A stretch of DNA of 64,000 nucleotides from Pseudomaricurvus alkylphenolicus. GTDB taxonomy: Bacteria > Pseudomonadota > Gammaproteobacteria > Pseudomonadales > Cellvibrionaceae. Both the position numbers and the translations under genes were made by a program. The notes under the pieces are model-generated. The model did no database searches, was not told the origin of the DNA, and saw only the letters and a list, made by a program, of their open reading frames with translations. The stretch is taken from assembly GCF_011683955.1 (NCBI RefSeq), contig NZ_JAAQPI010000017.1:1-64000 (forward strand). The letters run 5' to 3'. Positions 19,001 to 26,280 of this stretch are shown piece by piece; the stretch's first letter is position 1, and the number at the start of each line of letters is the position of its first letter.

Positions 19001-19296
19001 CGGCGGCGGACACAGTGATTCATTACGATCCCTGGTGGAATCCCGCAGCGGAAAATCAGGCGACGGATCGCGCCTATCGCATCGGCCAGGACAAACCGGT
19101 ATTCGTTTATAAGCTGATTACTGAAGGCACGGTGGAAGAAAAAATTCTGCAATTGCAGCATCGCAAGCGCGAGTTGGCCGATGGGCTCTATAGCGCCAAG
19201 GCGGGTTCGCCCACGCAATTAACTCAGGACGATCTGAATATCCTGCTGCAGCCCATTGACGAAACTCCAACAGACAATACACAAAGCCATGACTGA
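16051..19296 (+). CDS. SNF2-family helicase with SWIM zinc finger
   Basis: This is a double-stranded DNA or RNA-polymerase-acting translocase of the HepA/RapA-like Swi2/Snf2 class, 1081 residues. The N-terminus has a SWIM finger ([19 protein letters not shown], CxCxnCxH). After a poorly conserved middle come the two RecA lobes: Walker A DDMGLGKT with K637, DEAQ at about 729, [10 protein letters not shown], then [22 protein letters not shown] and the arginine-finger motif [11 protein letters not shown]. The start is a GTG without a clear Shine-Dalgarno, but no better codon is in frame. It overlaps the next gene by 8 bases, which points to translational coupling. Confidence 0.93.
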   Translation: [1081 protein letters not shown]

Positions 19297-20506
19297 ATCT
19301 ATCGATAACCAACTACAGACACAAATCGACGGGCAACTGATGGAGCAGGGTGCCTTTACGCCGCTGGATTTACTGCTAAGCAGTGGCCGCTTGACCTATA
19401 TCGACTATGAGCAATGGCGCCAGGGCAATCAGCCCTATCTGGATGAAACGCTGCTGGGAAGTCCCAAGCGCATTCGTCAGCAATTGGATGCTGCTGTCGC
19501 TTATGCCAAGCAAATCGGACTGGTGGAGGATGAGCAGGAGTTTACCTGCTGGGACAATACCGGTTCCAAGCTCCGGCTGAGTGCCGACGATGAAATGCAC
19601 CACCTGCTGAGCCTGCGATTTGTCAGTGTACAAAACGAGCCACAGATGGATATGTTTTTTGATAATCCGGTGGTGGTGCTGGTTAATGATATCGTCGCTG
19701 CGCTGGTGAGCCGTTCATTGGCTGATGCCGAACGCGCACTGGACAATTTATACCAGCAATCTCCCAATCATGCCGACCTGGCAATGTTTGACCAGATGGT
19801 GTCTGCACTGGGGCGTTCTCAGGGGCCCTGTGGCGACACCCAGGCTGAATTGTCGAGCGTTCAGGAGTTAAGTGGCCATGCCAAACGTTTGTTGAGTGCG
19901 CAGTATCGGGAGTATCTGATTCCACTTTGGCGCTATCTGGCCAAGGCGTTGGAGGGGGTGGCATTTGATCCTGAGCAGCCGCAGCATCACAGCAGTTATG
20001 TATTGGCTCGAGCGGAGGATTGGCCGGGGGTCAGTCATGCAGTGAACCAATCGCCGCTGTGGCAGCAGCAACCGGTGTTGTGCCTGCGTCTGGCGGAAAG
20101 CGGTTTGCGTCGCCAGCAACGTATCGAAGCCATTACGGCCTGGTGTTATCTGTGCTGGCTGCATCCACAGGTAGCTGAGGAGAGTCTCAACGAGGGCGGG
20201 CAGGGGGATCGCAATGTGAGTGATCTGTGGCACCGGTTTCTGGATCTGGAGGACACGCTGGAGCTGGATGAGCCGCTCGAAATCGGGGTTTTTCCTGCCT
20301 GGTTGTTGCTGGCGGAGCCAGGGCTTGCTCAGTCTCTGCCTGAGAAACTGCCATTGCGGGAGGATCGGGCGGCTCAGTTATTTGGTGTCTGTCATCGTCT
20401 GGTGAAGGCGCGTCTGGCGGCTGATGGTGACCGGGAGATGGGGCTAAGGGGAGAGCTGCAGCAGTTGGAGCCTGCTTTGGTGGATTTTCTCAAGTCTCGG
20501 GTTTGA
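19289..20506 (+). CDS. Unknown protein coupled to the SNF2 helicase
   Basis: About 405 residues from the ATG at 19289, which overlaps the helicase stop (a TTG 33 bases upstream is less likely). The protein is acidic, helical and soluble, without signal peptide or recognisable motif. Repeated helix pairs (DAERALDNLYQQSP, CLRLAESGLRRQQRIEA) suggest TPR-like stretches. The coupling implies it acts with the helicase, but no family is recognised. Confidence 0.75.
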   Translation: MTESIDNQLQTQIDGQLMEQGAFTPLDLLLSSGRLTYIDYEQWRQGNQPYLDETLLGSPKRIRQQLDAAVAYAKQIGLVEDEQEFTCWDNTGSKLRLSADDEMHHLLSLRFVSVQNEPQMDMFFDNPVVVLVNDIVAALVSRSLADAERALDNLYQQSPNHADLAMFDQMVSALGRSQGPCGDTQAELSSVQELSGHAKRLLSAQYREYLIPLWRYLAKALEGVAFDPEQPQHHSSYVLARAEDWPGVSHAVNQSPLWQQQPVLCLRLAESGLRRQQRIEAITAWCYLCWLHPQVAEESLNEGGQGDRNVSDLWHRFLDLEDTLELDEPLEIGVFPAWLLLAEPGLAQSLPEKLPLREDRAAQLFGVCHRLVKARLAADGDREMGLRGELQQLEPALVDFLKSRV

Positions 20507-20554
20507 TGAGTGGTGTGGTCTATTATTGCATTAGGTGATGGTTGAGCACTGACG

Positions 20555-21421
20555 ATGAGTAATACGGTCCTGATAGTCATAGCTTTTAATCTGGCGCTGT
20601 TGTTGTTGGCCTCCTGGGGTTTTTTCCTGTATGTGGTGCGCGGTTTAAAGCGGGAGAATCGGCATAAGAGTGCGGCGTTGGATCGTTCGCTGAAGGGGTT
20701 TGCCGAGCTGAAGGTGATGTTGGAGAAGTTGCAGTTCAGTGTGGAGGCGTCGGCTTCTGCGCAGGCGTCGGTGGTTGCGACGATGGGCGCGGAGGCTGGT
20801 ACGCCGCCATTGGGTGCAGGTCAGGGCGGTGGCACTGGTGTGAATGTTGCTGAGGTTCAGCATTATCGGGAGCAGGTGCAGGAGTTGTCTTCGCGGTTGG
20901 CACAGCGGGATTTGGGTTTTGAACAGTTGGAGGCAGAGAAACGCGATCTGAAGTTGCAGGTGAAAGCGAATCAGATGGCGGCGGATCAGCTAAAGCGGGT
21001 GCAGCAGGAGAATGCCAAGCTGAGGGCGACACTGGCGGATTATATCGCCAAGAATAAGGCCAGTGACGCCTTGGTGAAGGAGCTTGAACGGAAGTTGGCT
21101 GAGGTCCAATCAATGGCGGATGAGACGCGCCGGAAGCTGGAAGAGGTGCGCAAGCAGCCGCCATTTGAGATGGATAATGTGCAGCTTGAGGAGTTGAAGG
21201 ATACCTTGCAGAGGGCGCTCCGGGAGAAGCAGTTTATTGAGGAGCAGTATCTGGAGTTGCTGGATAAGGTGGAGGAGTCTGAGGAGATTGCTCGCGAATT
21301 GCAGAAAGCGCGGCAGGAGTGTGAGCAATTGGAACAGTCTTATATGCAGTTGATTCAGCAGTTTGAGGGTGGGGGTGATGATGCTGAGGATGATTTTAAG
21401 CTTGAGGAGATTGATGAGTAG
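20555..21421 (+). CDS. Membrane-anchored coiled-coil protein
   Basis: The 288-residue protein has one N-terminal membrane helix (VLIVIAFNLALLLLASWGFF, residues 5-25). A short linker rich in Gly/Ala (about 70-95) and a long heptad-repeat coiled coil (about 100-275, runs of Q, E, L, K) follow, with an acidic end (GGGDDAEDDFKLEEIDE). The topology is probably inside-facing, with the coil in the cytoplasm. No family name is justified. It could be a scaffold for envelope or division components. It follows the helicase pair by 48 bases. Confidence 0.8.
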   Translation: MSNTVLIVIAFNLALLLLASWGFFLYVVRGLKRENRHKSAALDRSLKGFAELKVMLEKLQFSVEASASAQASVVATMGAEAGTPPLGAGQGGGTGVNVAEVQHYREQVQELSSRLAQRDLGFEQLEAEKRDLKLQVKANQMAADQLKRVQQENAKLRATLADYIAKNKASDALVKELERKLAEVQSMADETRRKLEEVRKQPPFEMDNVQLEELKDTLQRALREKQFIEEQYLELLDKVEESEEIARELQKARQECEQLEQSYMQLIQQFEGGGDDAEDDFKLEEIDE

Positions 21422-21516
21422 TCGGAGCTGTCTCCTAGTTGGATAGCTTTGGAGCCAACCTGGTGGATATGTGCCACAAACGCTCGTTCGATAATGTCTG
21501 CAACGACCGCACGAAT

Positions 21517-21694
21517 GTAGGTCAGGTTAGCGCCGCTACGCGGTGCGTAACCTGACGATCCGCTGAAGGTTTAAATTGGCGGCGGCCATTTATAAAACGC
21601 CTGTTGCAACAACATCCCAGGATGTTAAAAACCGGGCAGCGCCAACGAACATCAGTGGAGCCGGCGGATTACGGCTTCGCCTAATCCGCCCTAC
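21517..21694. repeat. BIME: two REP hairpins in inverted orientation
   Basis: The first REP is GTAG followed by a hairpin (21521-21556; arms GTCAGGTTA and TAACCTGAC with inner GC-rich pairing). The second is a hairpin (21663-21690; GGCGGATTA and TAATCCGCC) followed by CTAC, i.e. GTAG on the other strand. GTAG at the hairpin foot is the mark recognised by REP-associated Y1 transposases (RAYT). The pair fills most of the gene-free gap 21422-21762 between the coiled-coil gene and pspF. No other feature is seen in that gap. Confidence 0.75.
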
Positions 21695-21762
21695 GTATGA
21701 ACAACACACGGACGATGCCATCGAGGCATGCCTGTTTCTGATGTTCGATCTTTTTGGTTTCT

Positions 21763-22770
21763 TTAGGCGCTAAGCTTAAACTTTCTGTAAAGCCCGCGTA
21801 ATTGGTCATAGCTTAAGCCTAGCGACTTAGCTGTATTTCCCTGGTGAAATTGATTGTCTTCCAGTGCCTTGGTTAGTAGTTGGCGCTGATAGTTTTCTAC
21901 TGCTTCCTGGAACGTTTCCTGCGTTTTTTCTTTTGTGGTTTTTTCTGTTTGATCTTTGGGTTCTGATGCGGCCTTGGGTTGCTTTTCTGTTTCGACTGTA
22001 GTGTCCGGCCCAAACGGATCAACCACAATTATATCAATGGGATCATGAGGATTATCCCAACGATACACGGAGCGTTCGACGGCGTTTTTGAGCTCACGCA
22101 CGTTGCCGGGCCAGGTGTGGGTTTCGAGGGTTTGTAGGGCGTGGTCACTAAAACCCGGGAAGAGGGGCCAGCCCAGTTCGTGGCTGATACGCACGGCGAA
22201 GTGGTCGGCCAGTTCGGTGATGTCACCCAGGCGTTGTCGCAGTGGGGGCAGTCGAATGACGTCGAAGGCGAGTCGGTCGAGCAGGTCTTCGCGAAATTTT
22301 TCTTGTTTGGCGAGCGCTTTGAGGTCTCCGTTAGTGGCGCCGACGATGCGAACGTCGGTGGTGAGTGTCTGGCGACCGCCGAGTCTTTCGAATTCTCCGT
22401 ATTCAATCACACGCAGGATTTTTTCTTGGACTCGCAAGTTCATGGTGGCGAGTTCGTCCAGCAACAAGGTGCCGCCCTGTGCCCGTTCGAAGCGGCCAAT
22501 GTGGGTGCGGTTGGCGCCGGTGAAGGCACCCGCTTCGTGGCCGAAGAGTTCGGATTCCAGCAGTTCGTCGCTGAAGCTGGCGCAGTTGACCTTGATCAGG
22601 GGGTGGTCCCAGCGGCCGGAGAGGAAGTGCAGGCGCTCGGCAATGAGTTCTTTGCCGGTGCCCCGCTCTCCCAGTACCAGTACAGGTCGATTGATGGCGG
22701 CCAGCCGGGAAACCTGATCGAGGCTTTCGAGCCAGGCGCCGGAGCTGCCGATAATGCGTTGCTCTGCCAT
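21763..22770 (-). CDS. pspF: PspF, sigma-54 enhancer-binding activator of the psp operon
   Basis: This AAA+ activator opens sigma-54 promoters in response to envelope stress and is held inactive by PspA. The 335-residue protein has no N-terminal receiver domain, as expected for PspF. It shows Walker A GERGTGKE (34-41), the sigma-54-contacting GAFTGA loop (81-86), Walker B TLLLDE (101-106), and a C-terminal Fis-type helix-turn-helix (TAKSLGLSYDQLRGLYRKF). A charged Glu/Lys/Thr linker before the HTH is longer than in E. coli. It is divergent from the psp operon, the standard arrangement. Confidence 0.93.
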   Translation of the reverse strand: MAEQRIIGSSGAWLESLDQVSRLAAINRPVLVLGERGTGKELIAERLHFLSGRWDHPLIKVNCASFSDELLESELFGHEAGAFTGANRTHIGRFERAQGGTLLLDELATMNLRVQEKILRVIEYGEFERLGGRQTLTTDVRIVGATNGDLKALAKQEKFREDLLDRLAFDVIRLPPLRQRLGDITELADHFAVRISHELGWPLFPGFSDHALQTLETHTWPGNVRELKNAVERSVYRWDNPHDPIDIIVVDPFGPDTTVETEKQPKAASEPKDQTEKTTKEKTQETFQEAVENYQRQLLTKALEDNQFHQGNTAKSLGLSYDQLRGLYRKFKLSA

Positions 22771-22894
22771 AATTTGGTAATTTTAGCCTTACGATTGGTT
22801 GAATTTACCATTTATAGGTTAATTTAACTATATAGTCTTCAGGGTAAATCAGAGATTTTTTCTAAATTTTATGAAAATCAATGACTTAACTAAG

Positions 22895-22910
22895 TTGGCA
22901 CAATCTCTGT
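22895..22910 (+). promoter_or_regulatory. Candidate sigma-54 promoter of the psp operon
   Basis: TTGGCACAATCTCTGT has a perfect -24 element (TTGGCAC). Correct spacing leads to a -12 reading CTGT instead of TTGC. The position, about 75 bases before the first operon ORF and downstream of divergent pspF, supports the call despite the weak -12. AT-rich DNA upstream (22790-22890) could hold PspF and IHF sites. Confidence 0.6.
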
Positions 22911-22985
22911 AATGTACTTGGCAAGCACCCACAGTCTTGTGGGATTCCGTAACCCGGTGGTTTTGAGATTCAGGGAGATAGCAGC

Positions 22986-23141
22986 ATGGAGACAGGACGT
23001 TGGATTGCCCGTTTATTAAGTTGGGGAGCGCTGCTGATGACTCATACCCTGGTGTTGTTGCTGATTCTGTTGGCGGTTTTTTTGGATCGGTTGACGGTCG
23101 GAATTTTGCCGCAGTTGTTGGATTTGTGGGTGCTGTTTTAA
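22986..23141 (+). CDS. 51-residue membrane protein, first gene of the psp operon
   Basis: The ATG follows GGGAGATAGCAGC, with a good Shine-Dalgarno about 9 bases away. The peptide begins METGRWIARLLSWG, then has one long hydrophobic helix (LMTHTLVLLLILLAVFL) and a second hydrophobic C-terminal stretch ending DLWVLF. It lies after the sigma-54 promoter and 39 bases before pspA, so PspF should induce it with the operon. I do not recognise it as PspB, C, D or G. Its size and place suggest a small inner-membrane stress protein. Confidence 0.7.
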   Translation: METGRWIARLLSWGALLMTHTLVLLLILLAVFLDRLTVGILPQLLDLWVLF

Positions 23142-23180
23142 TCAACGGATCGGGTTCAGGCCCGCCAAGGAGTTTGATCG

Positions 23181-23897
23181 ATGAGTATTTTTTCACGCAT
23201 GGCTGACATCATTAATTCCAACATCAACGCGATGCTGGACAGTGCGGAAGATCCGCAGAAGATGATTCGCCTGATTGTTCAGGAGATGGAAGAGACTCTG
23301 GTAGAGGTGCGCAGTTCTTCCGCGCGGGTGATTGCGGATCGCAAAACAGCCCAGCGCCGCCTGGAGCAGGTGATGGCCGACGGTGATGACTGGGAGGCCA
23401 AGGCCAAGTTGGCGATCAGCAAGGGGCGTGAGGATCTGGCCCGCGCGGCACTGGCAGAGAAGCAGATTATGACTGAAGAAGCCGAGGCTGTGCAGCAGGA
23501 GTTAGCGGCCCTGGATGAGCATCTGGATCACTTGAATGAGGAGATCGCTCAGTTGCAACAGAAGCTCAATGATGCCAAGGCCAAGCAGAAGGCGATGTTG
23601 ATGCGGGCGAAAACGGTGAATGACCGCATCAAGGTCAAACGTCAGATGCACCGCGATGCCTTGGACGAGGCATTTATGAAGTTTGAAAAGTTCGAGCGCC
23701 GGGTCGATAATCTGGAGGGTCAGTTGGAGGCCATGGATCTGGGGCGTGAGTCTAAACCGGACTTGGCATCGGAGATCGAAGAGCTGGCCAATCAGGACAA
23801 GATCGACGCTGAAATGGCGCGCCTGAAAGCGGAAATGAGTGGTGGAAATGGGGGTAGTGACACTCCCAGCGCGCAGAGCGACAAGGAATCGTCTTAA
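23181..23897 (+). CDS. pspA: Phage shock protein A
   Basis: This is a peripheral inner-membrane ESCRT-III-fold protein. It stabilises stressed membranes and represses PspF. Of its 238 residues, the N-terminal amphipathic helix (MSIFSRMADIINSNINAML) and long coiled coil (about 25-185) are typical. The Ala/Glu-rich middle and the conserved PQKMIRLIVQEME are visible. The C-terminus (about 205-238) is longer and more Gly/Ser-rich than in E. coli. AAGGAG precedes the ATG. Confidence 0.96.
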   Translation: MSIFSRMADIINSNINAMLDSAEDPQKMIRLIVQEMEETLVEVRSSSARVIADRKTAQRRLEQVMADGDDWEAKAKLAISKGREDLARAALAEKQIMTEEAEAVQQELAALDEHLDHLNEEIAQLQQKLNDAKAKQKAMLMRAKTVNDRIKVKRQMHRDALDEAFMKFEKFERRVDNLEGQLEAMDLGRESKPDLASEIEELANQDKIDAEMARLKAEMSGGNGGSDTPSAQSDKESS

Positions 23898-23921
23898 TAC
23901 CGCCTGTTATAGGAACCCGTT

Positions 23922-24200
23922 ATGTACAACTTTATGTTTGTGCCCACCATTCTGTTTCTTACTATTGTGGCACCGCTCTGGATCATCATGCACTACCAGA
24001 GTAAGAAGCGTTCCAGTAAAGCTCTCAGTGATGAGGAGCGCCAGACGATTGAAGATATGCTGGAAACCGTGGATCGTATGGCGGAGCGCATAGAAACACT
24101 GGAGTCTATTTTGGATGACAGTCACCCCCGTTGGCGCCAGCAACATTCAGCGCGCAGTGAGGACAAAGTCAGTCCTCTCAAGCGTACTGGCGGGCAATAG
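23922..24200 (+). CDS. pspB: Phage shock protein B
   Basis: A small inner-membrane protein that, with PspC, senses membrane stress and binds PspA to free PspF. One N-terminal membrane helix (FMFVPTILFLTIVAPLWIIMH) is followed by a cytoplasmic coiled coil with a leucine-zipper pattern (IEDMLETVDRMAERIETLESIL). At 92 residues it is slightly longer than E. coli PspB because of a basic tail. It lies 24 bases after pspA. Confidence 0.93.
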   Translation: MYNFMFVPTILFLTIVAPLWIIMHYQSKKRSSKALSDEERQTIEDMLETVDRMAERIETLESILDDSHPRWRQQHSARSEDKVSPLKRTGGQ

Positions 24201-24221
24201 CGAAACGATCAAGGAGTCCTG

Positions 24222-24686
24222 ATGATGAGAAGACATCGAAGAAGGCGCACGTGTAGAAAACACCATATCGAAAGTCGTCGTCGCGACGGCTGGGGGATGA
24301 ACCTCTACCGCAATAAAAGTGAAGGCAAGATCGCCGGTGTTTGTGCAGGTCTGGCCGATCACTTTGATTTTGACCCCTGGGTGGTGCGTCTGTTTTTTAT
24401 CGCCGGTTTTGTATTTTTGAATGGCCTGGCTATCTTCGCCTATGTGGCGGGCTGGATGCTGATGGCCCCAGCCAGTGACAATGCCGTCGAATCCGTCGAG
24501 TATGATGAGCGGCGCCACAGCTACCGTCGCAAAAACATGTTTCGGCACAGCGCCAGCCCCTCAAGGCGCCTGCAGGAAGCCCAGCGACGCCTGAACGGTG
24601 TTATGAGAAGGGTGGAAGATATGGAGGCCTATGTGACTTCCCGCCAATATGAACTCAATCGAGAGTTTTCCAATATGGAGCGCTAG
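24222..24686 (+). CDS. pspC: Phage shock protein C
   Basis: This is the membrane partner of PspB. The PspC domain starts at LYRNKSEGKIAGVCAGLADHF. Membrane helices follow (VVRLFFIAGFVFLNGLAIFAYVAGW overall, split by polar residues). A cytoplasmic or periplasmic helical tail follows (QEAQRRLNGVMRRVEDMEAYV). The first 25 residues from the ATG at 24222 are very Arg-rich and unusual. The ATG at 24298 (MNLYRNK) would give a more typical start, but an AAGGAG lies 6-7 bases before the upstream ATGs, so I keep 24222. Confidence 0.9.
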   Translation: MMRRHRRRRTCRKHHIESRRRDGWGMNLYRNKSEGKIAGVCAGLADHFDFDPWVVRLFFIAGFVFLNGLAIFAYVAGWMLMAPASDNAVESVEYDERRHSYRRKNMFRHSASPSRRLQEAQRRLNGVMRRVEDMEAYVTSRQYELNREFSNMER

Positions 24687-24761
24687 CGCTCCAAATCCCA
24701 TGTGGCCTCACCATAGTGGCCTCAACAGTACCCTCAATTATCTGTAACACCCCACATCGTC

Positions 24762-24781
24762 GCCCCTGCAAAGGCAGGGGC
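24762..24781. terminator. GC hairpin between pspC and the convergent SRAP gene
   Basis: GCCCCTGC and GCAGGGGC form a perfect 8-bp stem with a 4-base loop. There is no long T tract, so it may act as a bidirectional transcript-end stabiliser rather than a strong intrinsic terminator. Confidence 0.5.
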
Positions 24782-24792
24782 CCTGCAGGCAC

Positions 24793-25485
24793 TTACTCCG
24801 AAATTTCCCAGCTGTCACCAACCGCCTCAGGCAGTGTTTTGTCTCGGCTGTTGCTATAGCGCTTGTTTATCGGCCGTGCCCGTAACGCGTAGGGCAGGTG
24901 TGATGCCAGCAAGGGTTTAAGCTCATCGGTAGACGCTTCGGGATTCAGCCATTGCTTCATTTCGTCACCCCCTAACATCACCGGCATACGCTTGTGGATG
25001 TCGCGCATGGCGGGAGTTGCTTCGGTGGTAACGATGGTGCAGGACAGCAATTCATCGTTCCAGCAGTCCCATAATCCGGCAAATACCAGCGGCTGCTTTG
25101 GTGCAAACACCTCAATGGGCTGCTTGCCGCCTTCCTGCTGGCGCCATTCCACAAACGAGGTGGCGGGAATCAAGCAGCGTTTGTGCCGGAAGGGGCCTTT
25201 ATAGGCGCGGCTGGTATGCAGGGTTTCCGCCCGGGCGTTAAACATGGCAAAGCGGGTATCCGGCCCACTTGACCAACTTGGGGTAAGCCACCAGCGTGCC
25301 ATATGGCACTGTCGTTTACCGGTCTGGCCGTACAGACCGACTTCATCCTGTCGTGGCTCGATGATCATGGCCACCGCTTCAGTGGGGGCAATGTTCACAC
25401 GATCACCCAGCTGCGCATCGACCCCGAGATCTTCCAGCAGTTCATCCACACCGGGGGTGGCAAGTAAATTAAAGCGGCCGCACAT
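24793..25485 (-). CDS. SRAP/YedK-family protein, abasic-site DNA-protein crosslinker
   Basis: Members (YedK, HMCES) form a thiazolidine crosslink between their N-terminal cysteine and abasic sites in single-stranded DNA. The start MCGRFN at 25485 puts the catalytic Cys at position 2. The upstream in-frame ATG would hide it and is rejected. Also seen: FNARAETLHTS, CLIPATSFVEWR with the conserved Glu, and HKRMPVML with the conserved His. The 230-residue length is normal. It stands alone and converges on pspC. Confidence 0.93.
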   Translation of the reverse strand: MCGRFNLLATPGVDELLEDLGVDAQLGDRVNIAPTEAVAMIIEPRQDEVGLYGQTGKRQCHMARWWLTPSWSSGPDTRFAMFNARAETLHTSRAYKGPFRHKRCLIPATSFVEWRQQEGGKQPIEVFAPKQPLVFAGLWDCWNDELLSCTIVTTEATPAMRDIHKRMPVMLGGDEMKQWLNPEASTDELKPLLASHLPYALRARPINKRYSNSRDKTLPEAVGDSWEISE

Positions 25486-25606
25486 ACCGTACTCCTTCAA
25501 GGGGATATTGCAATTCTAGAGGTTTTAGGCAATTGTTTCACTGCTATACTCGTTTTTGGTACAACGTCTCTATTGAGCCCAAAAAGGGCGCATGGAAGGA
25601 GTGCAT

Positions 25607-26089
25607 ATGAAGATCAAGGTGGACCGCCAGGATAAAGCCATACTGGCTCTGCTGCAGGCCGATGCCAGTTTATCTGTGGCGGAGGTGGCGGAGAAGGTGG
25701 GCGTATCCAAGTCCGCCTGCTGGCGTCGTATGCAAAAGCTGGAGGAGGCCGGGGTCATCCGCGAGCGGGTCACTCTGCTCAATCAGGATAAGGTGAATCT
25801 TCCGCTCACCGTCTATGTTTCCGTTCGCACCAATCAGCACAACGACCGCTGGGCCGAGCGCTTTCGGGAGGTGGTTGAAGGCGTGCCGGAGGTGCTTGAG
25901 GTGTACCGCATGAGTGGTGATCTGGATTATCTGATCAAGGCGGTGGTCACGGATATGCCAGGGTATGATCGGCTTTATAAGGAGTTAATCAAGGCGGATT
26001 TGTTTGATGTGAGTTCCAGCTTTGTGATGGAATCCATGAAGCAAACGACCCAATTGCCACTCCGATACCTGCAGGAAAAGACCCAATGA
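25607..26089 (+). CDS. Lrp/AsnC-family transcription regulator
   Basis: An amino-acid-responsive DNA-binding protein of about 160 residues. The N-terminal HTH covers DASLSVAEVAEKVGVSKSACWRRMQKLEEAG, shown here only to mark the domain as two stretches: DASLSVAEVAEKVGV then SKSACWRRMQKL. The C-terminal RAM domain includes VYRMSGDLDYLIKAVV, the conserved effector-pocket region. The start at 25607 is chosen because AAGGAG (25596-25601) lies 5 bases before it. The ATG at 25592 would contain that ribosome site. The target is unknown, as the neighbours do not suggest an amino-acid pathway. Confidence 0.92.
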   Translation: MKIKVDRQDKAILALLQADASLSVAEVAEKVGVSKSACWRRMQKLEEAGVIRERVTLLNQDKVNLPLTVYVSVRTNQHNDRWAERFREVVEGVPEVLEVYRMSGDLDYLIKAVVTDMPGYDRLYKELIKADLFDVSSSFVMESMKQTTQLPLRYLQEKTQ

Positions 26090-26280
26090 CCTATAGTTGA
26101 GAGGTGGGGCAGGCGACCCGAACCCCCGCCAGCACTGGCTTGGCGAGCAGAGGGTTGGGTTTGGATGGTCTTTGGGTAACATTGATATTGTATTGCTTCT
26201 TATTTAGGGGCTGTAAAGCGAGGGCCTGCTTGGGTTATGGTTCGAAATAACGATTGGGATGTCAGGACAGGAAAAACGGC

